A stretch of DNA of 64,000 nt from Flavobacteriaceae bacterium (GTDB lineage Bacteria > Bacteroidota > Bacteroidia > Flavobacteriales > Flavobacteriaceae). Positions 35,101 through 43,238 of this stretch are shown here, piece after piece; position 1 is the stretch's first letter, and every line of letters starts with the position of its first letter. A program made the position numbers and the translations under genes. The DNA lies in assembly GCA_028284745.1 (NCBI GenBank), contig JANQRC010000035.1, positions 1 to 64,000 of the forward strand, given 5' to 3'. The notes beneath the pieces were generated by a model. The model saw only the letters and a list, made by a program, of their open reading frames with translations. It made no database searches and was not told where the DNA came from.

Positions 35101-36259
35101 TATGAGTCCCTGCGCTGCTGATGAAGTCTGGGTAGCCGAAGGAGTATACAATCCGACAACGACCACCGATCGCACAATCGCTTTTGTACCACCTGCAAAT
35201 GCTAGGATCTATGGAGGCTTTGAAGGTGTCGAAAGTAATCTTTCGGAAAGGGATTGGCATGCCAATCCCACTATTTTAAGTGGCGAAATCGGTGGTGCTG
35301 GAAACGCAGACGACAGCTACAGTGTTGTGCACATCGCAAATAGCGACATAACAGTTGATGGCGTCATCATAGAAAGCGGAAGTGCCAATGCCTCAGGCAC
35401 AGAAATATTCGACCGCTTTGGAGCGGGGATATATATCTCGGATGCGGCAGACAATAATCAAATCACCAACTGTATCATTCGAAATAACAATGGCGTGAGT
35501 GGTGTAGGCTTAGCCAACTTTTCCACGGGAACAGCGACAGTCACGAATACGCTATTTCATAACAATACAGCAACACATTCTGGTGGTGCAGTGGGTGCCG
35601 AAGCAGGAACTACAAATCTGGTAAACTGTACGGTGGTAAACAATATAGCACCAGTTGGAGAAGCATTGCGGGCTTTTAACGGAAACTTTAATGCGGTAAA
35701 TACTGTTTTTGCTTCCAATAATGGAAACAGTGTATTTAGTGTTATAGCAGGATCTGGAGCAATGACGTATTCGTATAGTGTATTTGATGTTGTCTTCCCC
35801 GCAACAGTAAACACTACTAATAATGGGAATTCATTAGAAAACACCAATCCTCTGTTCACAGATTCAACAACAAACGATTTTACACTACAAAGCACCTCTC
35901 CAGCTATAAACATTGGAGACAACTCTGCTAATTCCGAGGCCAAAGACCTGGCAGGTAATAATAGGATCTTCGATAGTATTATAGATATTGGTGCGTATGA
36001 ATCGCAAACGACACTGAGCAATCCAAGTTTTGATATTAATGCCATGACGGTCTACCCTATTCCTACTCGCCAATTTATTTATATAGAAAGTGATGCGCTT
36101 CCAATCGATAGAATAGCAGTATACAATCTTCTAGGCAAAGAAGTATTTCAGTCTAAACAAACTGATCGAGTAGATGTCTCATACTTAGAGAGTGGCATGT
36201 ATCTATTGAAACTGTACGTTCAAGGCAGCGTACGTACCTACAAGATTCTGAAAGATTAA
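32171..36259 (+). CDS. Giant secreted repeat protein: three N-type modules, two Calx-beta, beta-helix, T9SS tail
   Basis: 1362 residues. Signal peptide to about residue 20 (LHGLAQ). Three related modules of about 200 residues start at about 20, 382 and 730; each opens VAI(V/T)G-N and has a (T/S)FxxLE/TxxxxGExxYFT line and a YxDTDxxxxNGVTxxxxIxHT line. Two Calx-beta domains lie at about 257-375 and 606-725 (SVAEASG/TVAEDSG, DDANLEPDE/NDGNLEADE). A right-handed beta-helix region (about 946-1275) starts IYVNVTAPNGGDGTSWATAY. The T9SS type A sorting domain is at about 1290-1362. It is expected at the cell surface as an adhesin-like or matrix protein. The 3' about 850 bases are visibly AT-richer than the rest. 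Confidence 0.85.
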   Translation: MMKKTTLLLWFLAICLHGLAQRVAIVGVNHDDTTIIDPNNTNAFTFLALEDLSVGEVYYFTNHEYNTGTGTFDVGTGVRTILQITVTQAIPKGNVVYINETAFNSDAFTINASAGNVSTALFVVGGSSVDFYIQAEGDTLYMYTDTDTNPTNGVTEVHSIFHTGIPQPFPTPDIIGGNITAQLNAKTDYPNAILVDGFPDTNPNGTYLDRTEYKTSVVDRTDVNRALLENPQNYVSAQLQQDLSITVFTNFNLDGSNPVLTVTSSQNSVAEASGTAINYTFELDPAQATNTTVDFSVSGSAIFNDDYSQSGATTFTTTTGSVVINSGATTASITITPIDDANLEPDEMMTLSLTTSADYDIGNPSSAATEFTNDDTMSITPMVAITGLNPFADIATSFDDGAFSFVALTSIPAGEIVYFTTEQFNKNTLSFNDFFSAPTIKWTAPTGGVVRGEVIVVAETNTPNALSVSCDSGTCGTATTIVDVNGFFITGDGQHFFAYTDTDDDKYNGISTVQSILSTLSDTPPNYGGPIPADQDASTLYLGTVVVDDFANLQPNRVEYKPSLRGTTTVDLANFQNTANWDYGAARQDLSTVPFNNIIISEGSTNPSLGLTISGNDTVAEDSGASITYRFTLSAAATADLTINFDVSGTAAFNTDYTVTGATSFTETTGSVTLLNGQTEVDLTVTPTNDGNLEADETVQLNLAAGTGYDGGSPNSATGTMTNDDLSNAMPSLAILGANHNDTDALSFVVLETILPGTEFYITNAVFDNSDLAFETTQPRIRFTSPDTCILKGSILVFKQAAGFTIDISCTNGTGADCGTVATIDDGFSVPDNGGRYYVYQDNDADMTNGVTQIHNLFHTGGVTPGPVFYSGGTIPATNNPKNTFVNAVVTEGFPDGVLPNRVEFKETSRNTEVIVSLLEDLSNWDHAQANQDLSLTSFTINPILPQTIYVNVTAPNGGDGTSWATAYNTLQEALANMSPCAADEVWVAEGVYNPTTTTDRTIAFVPPANARIYGGFEGVESNLSERDWHANPTILSGEIGGAGNADDSYSVVHIANSDITVDGVIIESGSANASGTEIFDRFGAGIYISDAADNNQITNCIIRNNNGVSGVGLANFSTGTATVTNTLFHNNTATHSGGAVGAEAGTTNLVNCTVVNNIAPVGEALRAFNGNFNAVNTVFASNNGNSVFSVIAGSGAMTYSYSVFDVVFPATVNTTNNGNSLENTNPLFTDSTTNDFTLQSTSPAINIGDNSANSEAKDLAGNNRIFDSIIDIGAYESQTTLSNPSFDINAMTVYPIPTRQFIYIESDALPIDRIAVYNLLGKEVFQSKQTDRVDVSYLESGMYLLKLYVQGSVRTYKILKD

Positions 36260-36269
36260 AAATGACCTT

Positions 36270-36308
36270 GTGCCGTTCAGAACGCAACGCAGTGAGGTGA
36301 AGAATCTT
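36270..36308 (+). repeat. Dispersed repeat copy (left arm flanking the GIY-YIG remnant)
   Basis: A degenerate copy of a GTCATTCTGA...GAAGAATCT-type element: CGTTCAGAACGCA, then GCAGTGAGGTGAAGAATCTT. It is in opposite orientation to the copy at 36628-36655. Confidence 0.5.
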
Positions 36309-36612
36309 TATATCGTATTGTTCAAAAAGTTCCATTTAGGGTTAAACTTTTTAATCAATTCTTCTTTTTTCATCCTGCTCCAACCCCTTGATTTGTTTTT
36401 CACGACTGATAGCGCTTTCAACTTCAAAAAATGTTCGTAATATATCAGATAGTGGCATTTGTATTTTGTAGTAAATGCTTTTGAAAAAGGTTCAGGATTG
36501 GCATGCCAATACAGACGTTCCCTGAGGTTGTTGGTTATTCCGGTATATGTACAGTTTTTGTTTTATTGGTCAGAATATAGACATAGTAATTATGTGTTCC
36601 TTTAGTTTTCAT
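36308..36612 (-). pseudogene. Frameshifted GIY-YIG endonuclease remnant
   Basis: Read on the minus strand from the ATG at 36612, the frame gives KGTHNYYVYILTNKT, then stops early. Shifting frame restores YTGITNNLRERLYWHANPEPF, a second shift gives FFEVESAISREKQIKG, and a third gives MKKEELIKKFNPKWNF. Together these are a complete small GIY-YIG protein of about 95 residues with the YVYILTN and YTGITNNL catalytic strands, broken by at least three frameshifts. It exactly fills the gap between two inverted repeat copies. Confidence 0.75.
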
Positions 36613-36627
36613 TTCTATACGAAAGTA

Positions 36628-36655
36628 AGATTCTTCGCTACGCTCAGAATGACAT
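36628..36655 (-). repeat. Dispersed repeat copy (right arm flanking the GIY-YIG remnant)
   Basis: On the minus strand it reads ATGTCATTCTGAGCG then TAGCGAAGAATCT. It lies 15 bases before the GIY-YIG start codon, inverted relative to the left copy. Confidence 0.6.
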
Positions 36656-36659
36656 AATT

Positions 36660-38978
36660 CTACCCTATCACATCCAACTTTGCAAAACGAAGCAATAGTT
36701 TTTTGATACCACCTGTCTCGAACCGAATTTCGGCCTTCTTATCGTTGCCTACACCTTCGATCTTCAGCACTTCTCCTCTACCAAATCGTGTGTGCGAGAC
36801 TTTATTTCCAACAGCAAGGTCGTTATCAAATAAATTGGTCTTTCCGTTACTTTCTGCAGAAGGTTTCAACTTTCTTAACTTTCGCAGTTGTGCTTCTGTA
36901 GGCTTGTTGCGCCCAGGTGGTATGCCCGAGATGGGTTTCTTCAACCGCAGCTTGCTCTTATCTACTTCACCAAATATGTCTGTATCGATCATCGGCTTAA
37001 AGCGATGATCATCCTTAGGCGTGATGTAATCAAGATATTGTTCGTCGATCTCTTCTATAAAACGGCTAGGTTCGGCATCGATCAGCTTTCCCCAACGGTA
37101 ACGACTTTGTGTGTAGGTCAGAAAGGCTTGCTTTTCGGCACGGGTCAACGCTACATAGAAGAGTCTTCGCTCCTCTTCTAACTCGCTTCGCGTATTCATG
37201 CTCATAGCCGATGGGAAAAGGTCTTCTTCCATACCCACGATGTACACGCAAGGAAACTCCAAACCTTTGGCCAAGTGAATGGTCATCAAAGCCACACGAT
37301 CGTCATCGCCTGTATCTTTGTCTAGATCGGTCGCCAATGCCACATCCTCTAGAAACTCGGAAAGCTTGCCCGTACTGCCGTCGACCTCCTGTTGTCCTTC
37401 TACAAAGTCTTTGATGCCATTCAACAGTTCTTCGATATTCTCGATACGCGCAATGCCTTCGGGTGTACCATCTTTCTTCAACTCTAAGACAAGACCTGTC
37501 TTTTTGGTCACCAGATCTGTGATCTCGAAGGCACTAGCATTTTCATTGAAGATCTGAAAGCTCTTGATCATCGTAACGAAGTTCTGCAACTTGGTCTTGG
37601 TGCCTGAATTGATCCTTACCTCAAGCTTGTCGATATGCTCCATCACCTCAAAGATGCTATGGTCGTGCTGCTTGGCAGCAACGATGAGTTTGTCGACTGT
37701 GGTCTGACCAATGCCTCGTGCCGGATAATTGATCACACGTTTCAGGCTTTCCTCATCTTTCGGATTTACAATGATGCGCAGATAGGCCAATACATCCTTG
37801 ATCTCTTTTCGCTGGTAGAACGAAAGACCTCCATAGATGCGATATGGGATGTCACGCTTTCGCAGTGCATCTTCAATAGATCGCGATTGGGCATTGGTGC
37901 GGTACAGCACGGCAAAGTCGCCGTTCATCAGTTGCTGCTGCATCTTCTGCTCAAAGATTTCCCTGGCCACAAAACGACCTTCTTCCGCATCCGTGATGCT
38001 GCGGTGCACCTTGACTTTACCTCCTTCATCATTGGCTGTCCAAACCACTTTTTCCAAACGGTTCTTATTCTTCTCTATAACGGAGTTGGCTGCGTTGACG
38101 ATATTCTTGGTAGAACGGTAATTCTGCTCTAAACGATACACCGCGACATCATCATAGTCACGTTGGAAATTGAGGATGTTGTTGATGTTCGCTCCGCGGA
38201 AGGCGTAGATACTTTGCGAGTCGTCGCCCACCACACAGATGTTCTGAAACTTGTCAGACAAGGCACGAACGATCAAATACTGCGAATGGTTGGTGTCTTG
38301 ATACTCATCTACCAAGATATACCGGAAGCGATCCTGGTATTTGGCCAACACATCAGGGAAGCGATTCAGCAACTCGTTGGTCTTCAACAGCAAGTCATCA
38401 AAATCCATGGCCCCTGCTTTAAAGCAACGGTCGCAGTATTCTTTGTAGATCTCGCCCATGCGTGGCCGTTTGGCCATGGCATCAGCCTCTACCAATTCTG
38501 GATTGTTGAAATACGCACGAACAGTGATCAAACTGTTCTTGAAGGACGAGATCCTTGAACGGATCTGCTTGTATTTGTAGAGATCCTTGTCCAAGCCCAT
38601 CTCTTTGACGATCGATGAGATCAATCGATCAGAGTCTTGTGTGTCGTAAATGGTAAAGTTGCTTGGGTAGCCCAAGCGGTCAGCTTCAAAGCGCAAGATC
38701 TTGGCAAATACCGAGTGAAAGGTGCCCATCCATAAGTTCTTGGCTTCAGGCCCAACGATCTCCGTGATGCGCTTCTTCATCTCGCGCGCCGCCTTGTTGG
38801 TAAAGGTCAACGCTAAGATATTGAACGAATCCACATCCCGACTCATCAGATACGCAATGCGAAAGGTAAGCACACGCGTCTTCCCCGAGCCTGCGCCAGC
38901 GATGACCATCAGCGGCCCATCTTTGTGCAAGACAGGCGCTTTTTGAGCATCATTGAGTTGTTCTAGATAGTGTTCCAC
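36660..38978 (-). CDS. UvrD/PcrA-family DNA helicase
   Basis: 772 residues, a normal superfamily 1A length. Walker A AGAGSGKTRVL is near residue 28, followed by TFTNKAAREMKKR, the Walker B DEYQDTN, GDDSQSIYAFRGA, QNYRSTKNI and, near the C-terminus, MTIHLAKGLEFPCVYIVG and YVALTRAEK. It is a 3'-5' helicase that acts in nucleotide excision repair and in removing proteins from DNA. It stands as a single gene with a 230-base gap before the divergent M20 gene. Confidence 0.95.
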   Translation of the reverse strand: MEHYLEQLNDAQKAPVLHKDGPLMVIAGAGSGKTRVLTFRIAYLMSRDVDSFNILALTFTNKAAREMKKRITEIVGPEAKNLWMGTFHSVFAKILRFEADRLGYPSNFTIYDTQDSDRLISSIVKEMGLDKDLYKYKQIRSRISSFKNSLITVRAYFNNPELVEADAMAKRPRMGEIYKEYCDRCFKAGAMDFDDLLLKTNELLNRFPDVLAKYQDRFRYILVDEYQDTNHSQYLIVRALSDKFQNICVVGDDSQSIYAFRGANINNILNFQRDYDDVAVYRLEQNYRSTKNIVNAANSVIEKNKNRLEKVVWTANDEGGKVKVHRSITDAEEGRFVAREIFEQKMQQQLMNGDFAVLYRTNAQSRSIEDALRKRDIPYRIYGGLSFYQRKEIKDVLAYLRIIVNPKDEESLKRVINYPARGIGQTTVDKLIVAAKQHDHSIFEVMEHIDKLEVRINSGTKTKLQNFVTMIKSFQIFNENASAFEITDLVTKKTGLVLELKKDGTPEGIARIENIEELLNGIKDFVEGQQEVDGSTGKLSEFLEDVALATDLDKDTGDDDRVALMTIHLAKGLEFPCVYIVGMEEDLFPSAMSMNTRSELEEERRLFYVALTRAEKQAFLTYTQSRYRWGKLIDAEPSRFIEEIDEQYLDYITPKDDHRFKPMIDTDIFGEVDKSKLRLKKPISGIPPGRNKPTEAQLRKLRKLKPSAESNGKTNLFDNDLAVGNKVSHTRFGRGEVLKIEGVGNDKKAEIRFETGGIKKLLLRFAKLDVIG

Positions 38979-39209
38979 AAAAGAGGTCTTTCATCATCAA
39001 TCGAACCGTGAAATTAATTATTCTCACAAGAATTTACCAGCCAATCGTGAAGAGTTATGCACAGATTTTTCAAACCGAGGAAATCAACTTATCTTGGGAA
39101 ACCATTGCTAATACGATTAGTATATAAATATCAAACTACTGAAACCGACAGCTCGAGTTTTTTGACACAAAAAGTATCGAGAACTAGGTTTCAAGAAAAA
39201 TTCTTTTAT

Positions 39210-40481
39210 ATGAAGCAGCTTTTGATAGGGTTTATCCTATTCCCGACACTAATGTCCGCACAACGAGGTTACGAACAACAGATCGAAGCGATTGAATCCA
39301 AGGTCATCGAATGGCGACGTGATTTTCACCAAAACCCTGAACTCTCTAACCGCGAGTTCAAGACCGCCGAAAAGATCGCCAAACACTTGAAATCGCTGGG
39401 CATCAAAACCCAGACAGGTATTGCCAAAACAGGCGTTGTGGGCATCCTAAAAGGCAACCGCCCTGGCAAAGTACTGGCCCTTCGGGCAGATATCGATGCG
39501 CTTCCTGTCACCGAACGCACTGATGTATCCTTCAAATCAACGGTAACAACCACTTTTCGCGGTGTGGAAACAGGTGTGATGCATGCCTGTGGTCATGATA
39601 CGCACACTGCCATTTTAATGGGTGTTGCTGAATTGTTGGCGAGGAACAATGATTTTCCCGGAACGGTAAAATTCATCTTTCAGCCTGCAGAAGAAGGTGC
39701 GCCTCCGGGCGAAGAGGGAGGCGCCGAATTGATGGTGAAGGAAGGTGTGCTGAAGGGTCCGGACGTAGATGCCATCTTTGGTTTGCACATCTCCGCAGGT
39801 ATGGACGTAGGGAAGATCAACTACAAGCCTGGCGGTGCGATGGCTGCCTCGCAAAGCTTTGAGATCCATGTGAAAGGAAAGCAGAGTCATGGTTCACGAC
39901 CATGGGCCAGTGTAGACCCGATCATGGCTTCGGTGAAGATCATCGACGGATTGCAAACCCTAGTAAGTCGTGAAATGGAGCTCACCAACGAAGCTGTAGT
40001 GCTATCTATCGGAAAGATCAGTTCTGGTGTGCGCAGTAATATCATACCTGAAGAGGCACATATCGTGGGAACCCTACGCACCTTGGATTACGACATGCAG
40101 GCCCAGATCAATCAGCGGATGCGTGAGATGGTACCTGCCATTGCCAAGGCCTACCGTGCTGAGGCTACGATCGATATCGCCAAAGGCTATCCCATCACCT
40201 ACAACGATGAAAAGCTGACCGCGCAAATGCTTCCGTCGTTACAGAGAGTGGCGGGAGAAGAAAACGTCATATTGGCCAGGGCCATCACAGGTGCTGAAGA
40301 TTTCTCTTTCTTTCAGAAGGAAGTGCCAGGTTTTTATTTCTTTTTGGGTGGAAAGCCGGCGAATGTCCCTGCCAGCGAAGCGGCACCCCACCATACCCCC
40401 GATTTCTATATTGACGAAAGTGGTATGAAACTCGGCATAAAAGCCTTTGTGCAGTTGACGCTCGATTATTTGAATGATTAA
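39210..40481 (+). CDS. Secreted M20-family amidohydrolase
   Basis: 423 residues from the ATG at 39210, which gives a signal peptide (KQLLIGFILFPTLMSAQ). A frame open to 39057 adds 51 residues without a signal and is rejected. It is an M20D peptidase: metal ligands in MHACGHDTHTA and the catalytic EEG in QPAEEGAPPGEEGG, a dimerisation lid in the middle and PHHTPDFYID near the end. Relatives remove acyl groups from amino acids (N-acyl-L-amino acid or hippurate hydrolases). A periplasmic location is likely. Confidence 0.9.
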   Translation: MKQLLIGFILFPTLMSAQRGYEQQIEAIESKVIEWRRDFHQNPELSNREFKTAEKIAKHLKSLGIKTQTGIAKTGVVGILKGNRPGKVLALRADIDALPVTERTDVSFKSTVTTTFRGVETGVMHACGHDTHTAILMGVAELLARNNDFPGTVKFIFQPAEEGAPPGEEGGAELMVKEGVLKGPDVDAIFGLHISAGMDVGKINYKPGGAMAASQSFEIHVKGKQSHGSRPWASVDPIMASVKIIDGLQTLVSREMELTNEAVVLSIGKISSGVRSNIIPEEAHIVGTLRTLDYDMQAQINQRMREMVPAIAKAYRAEATIDIAKGYPITYNDEKLTAQMLPSLQRVAGEENVILARAITGAEDFSFFQKEVPGFYFFLGGKPANVPASEAAPHHTPDFYIDESGMKLGIKAFVQLTLDYLND

Positions 40482-40527
40482 GTGGTGAGAAAATTAGTTA
40501 CACTTTTTTCATTTTTGCATATGTAGC

Positions 40528-40704
40528 ATGAACTTTAAGAGTATGACTGAAGAGGTGCAAATCAGCATCTATAATTTGATGGGGCAGCTTGTCTTAGAAC
40601 GAACAATGACATCAGAAGCAGGTCCGCTGGACGTAACAAAACTCAACCCTGGGCTATATTTTGTAAAGGCGAAGGGTCTCCAACAAAAATTTATCAAAGC
40701 ATGA
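40528..40704 (+). pseudogene. Orphan T9SS type A sorting-domain remnant
   Basis: 58 codons reading VQISIYNLMGQLVLE, LDVTKLNPGLYFVKA and QKFIKA: the last about 55 residues of a T9SS C-terminal signal with no cargo in front and the usual N-terminal YPNP lost. The stop TGA overlaps the ATG of the next gene (ATGA at 40701). Most likely it is the last piece of a deleted secreted protein, now lying in the leader of the glutamate-synthase-like gene. Confidence 0.7.
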
Positions 40705-42260
40705 ATGAAATCTTATCCTTCCTAGGGGCAATTCCATGGTGGGCATGGCTATTGTTGGTATTCGCACTCATTGCCATTCGCGATGTCTTCTTCCAACGGT
40801 CACATACCATTCAGCATAATTTTCCGGTCATTGGGCACATCCGATATCTGTTGGAAAGCATTGGTCCGGAGTTGCGGCAATATTTGGTGGCCAACAACCG
40901 GGAGGAACTTCCCTTTAACCGCATCGAACGCGGTTGGGTCTACGCGTCTTCCAAGAACGAGAACAATTACGAGGGTTTTGGCACCGACCGTGACATCTAT
41001 TCGCATCAATACCACTTCATTAACAATGCGATGATTCCCTTCAAGCTGAAACAAGAGCATCCCAACAAAGAGGACAAGACGTTCTTGCCCTGTGCCAAGG
41101 TGATGGGTGCGTATCACAAACGCAGCAAACCCTATCGTCCCGCTTCGGTGATCAACGTATCGGCCATGAGCTTTGGGTCGCTATCTGCCAAAGCCATCGA
41201 ATCCTTGAACAAAGGCTGTTTAAAGGCAGGTGCCTATCACAATACCGGCGAAGGTGGCCTTTCGCCCTATCATAGCAACGGCGCTGATGTGGTCTTCCAC
41301 TTTGGGACGGGTTATTTTGGCGTTCGTGATCAAGATGGAAACTTTTCCATGGAAAAGTTAAAAGAACTAGTGGAGGCAAACCCGTTTGTCAAAGCCGTTG
41401 AGGTGAAACTCTCACAAGGTGCCAAACCCGGTAAAGGCGGCGTCTTGCCCGGCAAGAAGATCACCAAGGAAATTGCTGAGATCCGCGGTGTGCCAATGGG
41501 GAAAGATGTGCTGTCTCCCTCATCGCACACGGCTTTTTCAACGGTCCCCGAATTGGTAGATTTTGTAGAAGCCATTGCCGAAGAAACCGGATTGCCCGTG
41601 GGCATCAAAGCGGCCATAGGAAAACTGGACCAATGGAAAGAATTGGCCCAACTCATGAAGGAAACAGGCAAAGGCCCCGATTTTATTACCATCGACGGTG
41701 GCGAAGGTGGCACAGGAGCAGCACCTCCTAGCTTTGCCGATCATGTGTCCTTACCATGGGTCTATGGCTTTAGTGATGTGTACAAGATCTTCAAAGAAAC
41801 GGGTATTGCTGACCAAATTGTTTTTGTCGCCAGTGGGAAACTTGGGTTTCCTGCCAAAGCAGCCATGGCCTTTGCCATGGGTGCAGACATCATCAATGTA
41901 GCACGCGAAGCCATGATGAGCATTGGCTGCATTCAGGCACAGATCTGTCATACCAACAAATGTCCTGCTGGGATCGCGACACAGAAGAAATGGTTGCAGA
42001 ATGGCATTGATATCACGCTGAAGTCGGAACGTGCCAATCGGTATTTTAGAACGTTTCGAAAAGAGTTCTTAGAGATCACCCATGCTGCGGGTTACGAGCA
42101 TCCGTGTCAGTTCACGATGGACGACGTGGATTTGAGCCTGGGTGACCGTAATTTGACGCAGACCTTATCACGCACCTATCTCTACAACAAAATGCCTGTA
42201 CCTTTCGAGAGTATGCAACATTTAAAAGATTGTATATATTTGGGAGGTAAACCAAACTAG
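40701..42260 (+). CDS. FMN-binding glutamate-synthase-like protein
   Basis: 519 residues. An N-terminal membrane helix (about 10-28) is followed by the GltB central/FMN barrel: VINVSAMSFGSLSAKAIESLNKG, GEGGLSPYH, a KxSQGAKPGKGGVLPG loop, TIDGGEGGTGAAPPSF and the iron-sulfur Cys region MSIGCIQAQICHTNKCPAG. It lacks the amidotransferase and GXGXG domains of full glutamate synthase. The reaction of these short proteins is not established. It starts inside the remnant's stop and is followed by a gene of unknown function. Confidence 0.88.
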   Translation: MNEILSFLGAIPWWAWLLLVFALIAIRDVFFQRSHTIQHNFPVIGHIRYLLESIGPELRQYLVANNREELPFNRIERGWVYASSKNENNYEGFGTDRDIYSHQYHFINNAMIPFKLKQEHPNKEDKTFLPCAKVMGAYHKRSKPYRPASVINVSAMSFGSLSAKAIESLNKGCLKAGAYHNTGEGGLSPYHSNGADVVFHFGTGYFGVRDQDGNFSMEKLKELVEANPFVKAVEVKLSQGAKPGKGGVLPGKKITKEIAEIRGVPMGKDVLSPSSHTAFSTVPELVDFVEAIAEETGLPVGIKAAIGKLDQWKELAQLMKETGKGPDFITIDGGEGGTGAAPPSFADHVSLPWVYGFSDVYKIFKETGIADQIVFVASGKLGFPAKAAMAFAMGADIINVAREAMMSIGCIQAQICHTNKCPAGIATQKKWLQNGIDITLKSERANRYFRTFRKEFLEITHAAGYEHPCQFTMDDVDLSLGDRNLTQTLSRTYLYNKMPVPFESMQHLKDCIYLGGKPN

Positions 42261-42266
42261 ACCCTA

Positions 42267-42785
42267 ATGAACGAAGAACGCGTTGTTGAGCTCCTACTCT
42301 ATTTGCTTCCTTCCATTGTAACAGGATTGATCGCTTTGTATTTCTTTAGAGGTCATACCCAGAATGAAGAAGGAAGAAGAAGGTACTTACTTCACAAGGA
42401 CACCCAACAAACCATATTACCAACAAGGTTACAGGCCTATGAGCGGATGACCATCTTCTTGGAGCGCATCATGCCACAGAAACTATTGCTGCGCGTAAAG
42501 CCCATCTCATCGGACAAGGACGCCTATGAGGAACTGCTTGTTAGTAATATCGAACAAGAATACGAGCACAACTTGGCGCAACAGATCTATATTAGCGAAG
42601 ATTGTTGGAATATCATCAATGCAGCAAAGAATGCTACGATTCAATTGACACGAAAAGCTGCCATGCAAGCTCACAATGCCGACAAGCTTCGCGAAGAGAT
42701 CTTGAATGAAATGCTAGAGAAGCCTGCACCTTCTTCTGCGGCACTATCCTTTTTGAAGAAAGAAGTAAAAGAATTGTACCATTAA
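42267..42785 (+). CDS. Membrane-anchored protein of unknown function
   Basis: 172 residues. One hydrophobic helix lies at about 8-26, then a charged helical domain (LQAYERMTIFLERIMPQKLLLRV, then TIQLTRKAAMQAHNADKLREEIL). A family of this shape is conserved in Bacteroidota, but I cannot name a function. It is six bases after the glutamate-synthase-like gene and its stop overlaps that of the convergent gene by four bases. Confidence 0.65.
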   Translation: MNEERVVELLLYLLPSIVTGLIALYFFRGHTQNEEGRRRYLLHKDTQQTILPTRLQAYERMTIFLERIMPQKLLLRVKPISSDKDAYEELLVSNIEQEYEHNLAQQIYISEDCWNIINAAKNATIQLTRKAAMQAHNADKLREEILNEMLEKPAPSSAALSFLKKEVKELYH

Positions 42786-43159
42786 GGACAAGGTTCTACG
42801 GTAAACTCTTCGGATTCCCTGGTAACCGTATCATCACTATCTGTGATGTTCACTATGATCGTGTACCTGCATCCTCTACCAAATCTTCGCCATTTCACCT
42901 TGGCAGACACTTGGTCCAAAGAGTAGCCCTGTGTCAATATATCCAGGACTCCTTGGCTAATGGTGCCTAACTCGACATCAAACGCTCCATTGTTCGTACC
43001 ACTCGAGGCACATTCTTGTTTTACCAATTGATTGATGGTGATGTTGGTCAACTTTCCGCTTCCTTTGACCATCACTCGAACGATCAATGCCACAACGAGT
43101 ATCACTATTAGTAACAAAACAGCGGCTTCAATGAATGAAAAAAGTGACAAGGTCATCAT
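42782..43159 (-). CDS. Small single-helix membrane protein of unknown function
   Basis: 125 residues from an ATG at 43159 preceded by AAGGAACC; the frame is open to 43186. A strongly hydrophobic helix (residues about 5-27) is followed by a soluble domain with two or three Cys residues (NQLVKQECASSG, FGRGCRYTII, EPCP). No family is recognised. It reads in the same direction as the patatin gene, 80 bases beyond its stop. Confidence 0.55.
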   Translation of the reverse strand: MMTLSLFSFIEAAVLLLIVILVVALIVRVMVKGSGKLTNITINQLVKQECASSGTNNGAFDVELGTISQGVLDILTQGYSLDQVSAKVKWRRFGRGCRYTIIVNITDSDDTVTRESEEFTVEPCP

Positions 43160-43238
43160 GGTTCCTTTTTTCAACAAGATCAGCATGATCTAGCATCGTT
43201 GAAAAGGTGAAAGGCTGGTTTTTGATGGGGAATTTCCC

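Noticed and set aside
36270..36655. CRISPR array from repeated elements at 36.3-36.7 kb
   Set aside because: Only two diverged, inverted copies with a gene remnant between them; no regular spacers.
39057..39209. Longer N-terminus of the M20 hydrolase
   Set aside because: The extra 51 residues are basic and precede a complete signal peptide, so they are leader DNA.
42782..42785. Four-base stop-stop overlap of convergent genes as a special element
   Set aside because: Such overlaps are common in compact bacterial genomes and show no further structure here.
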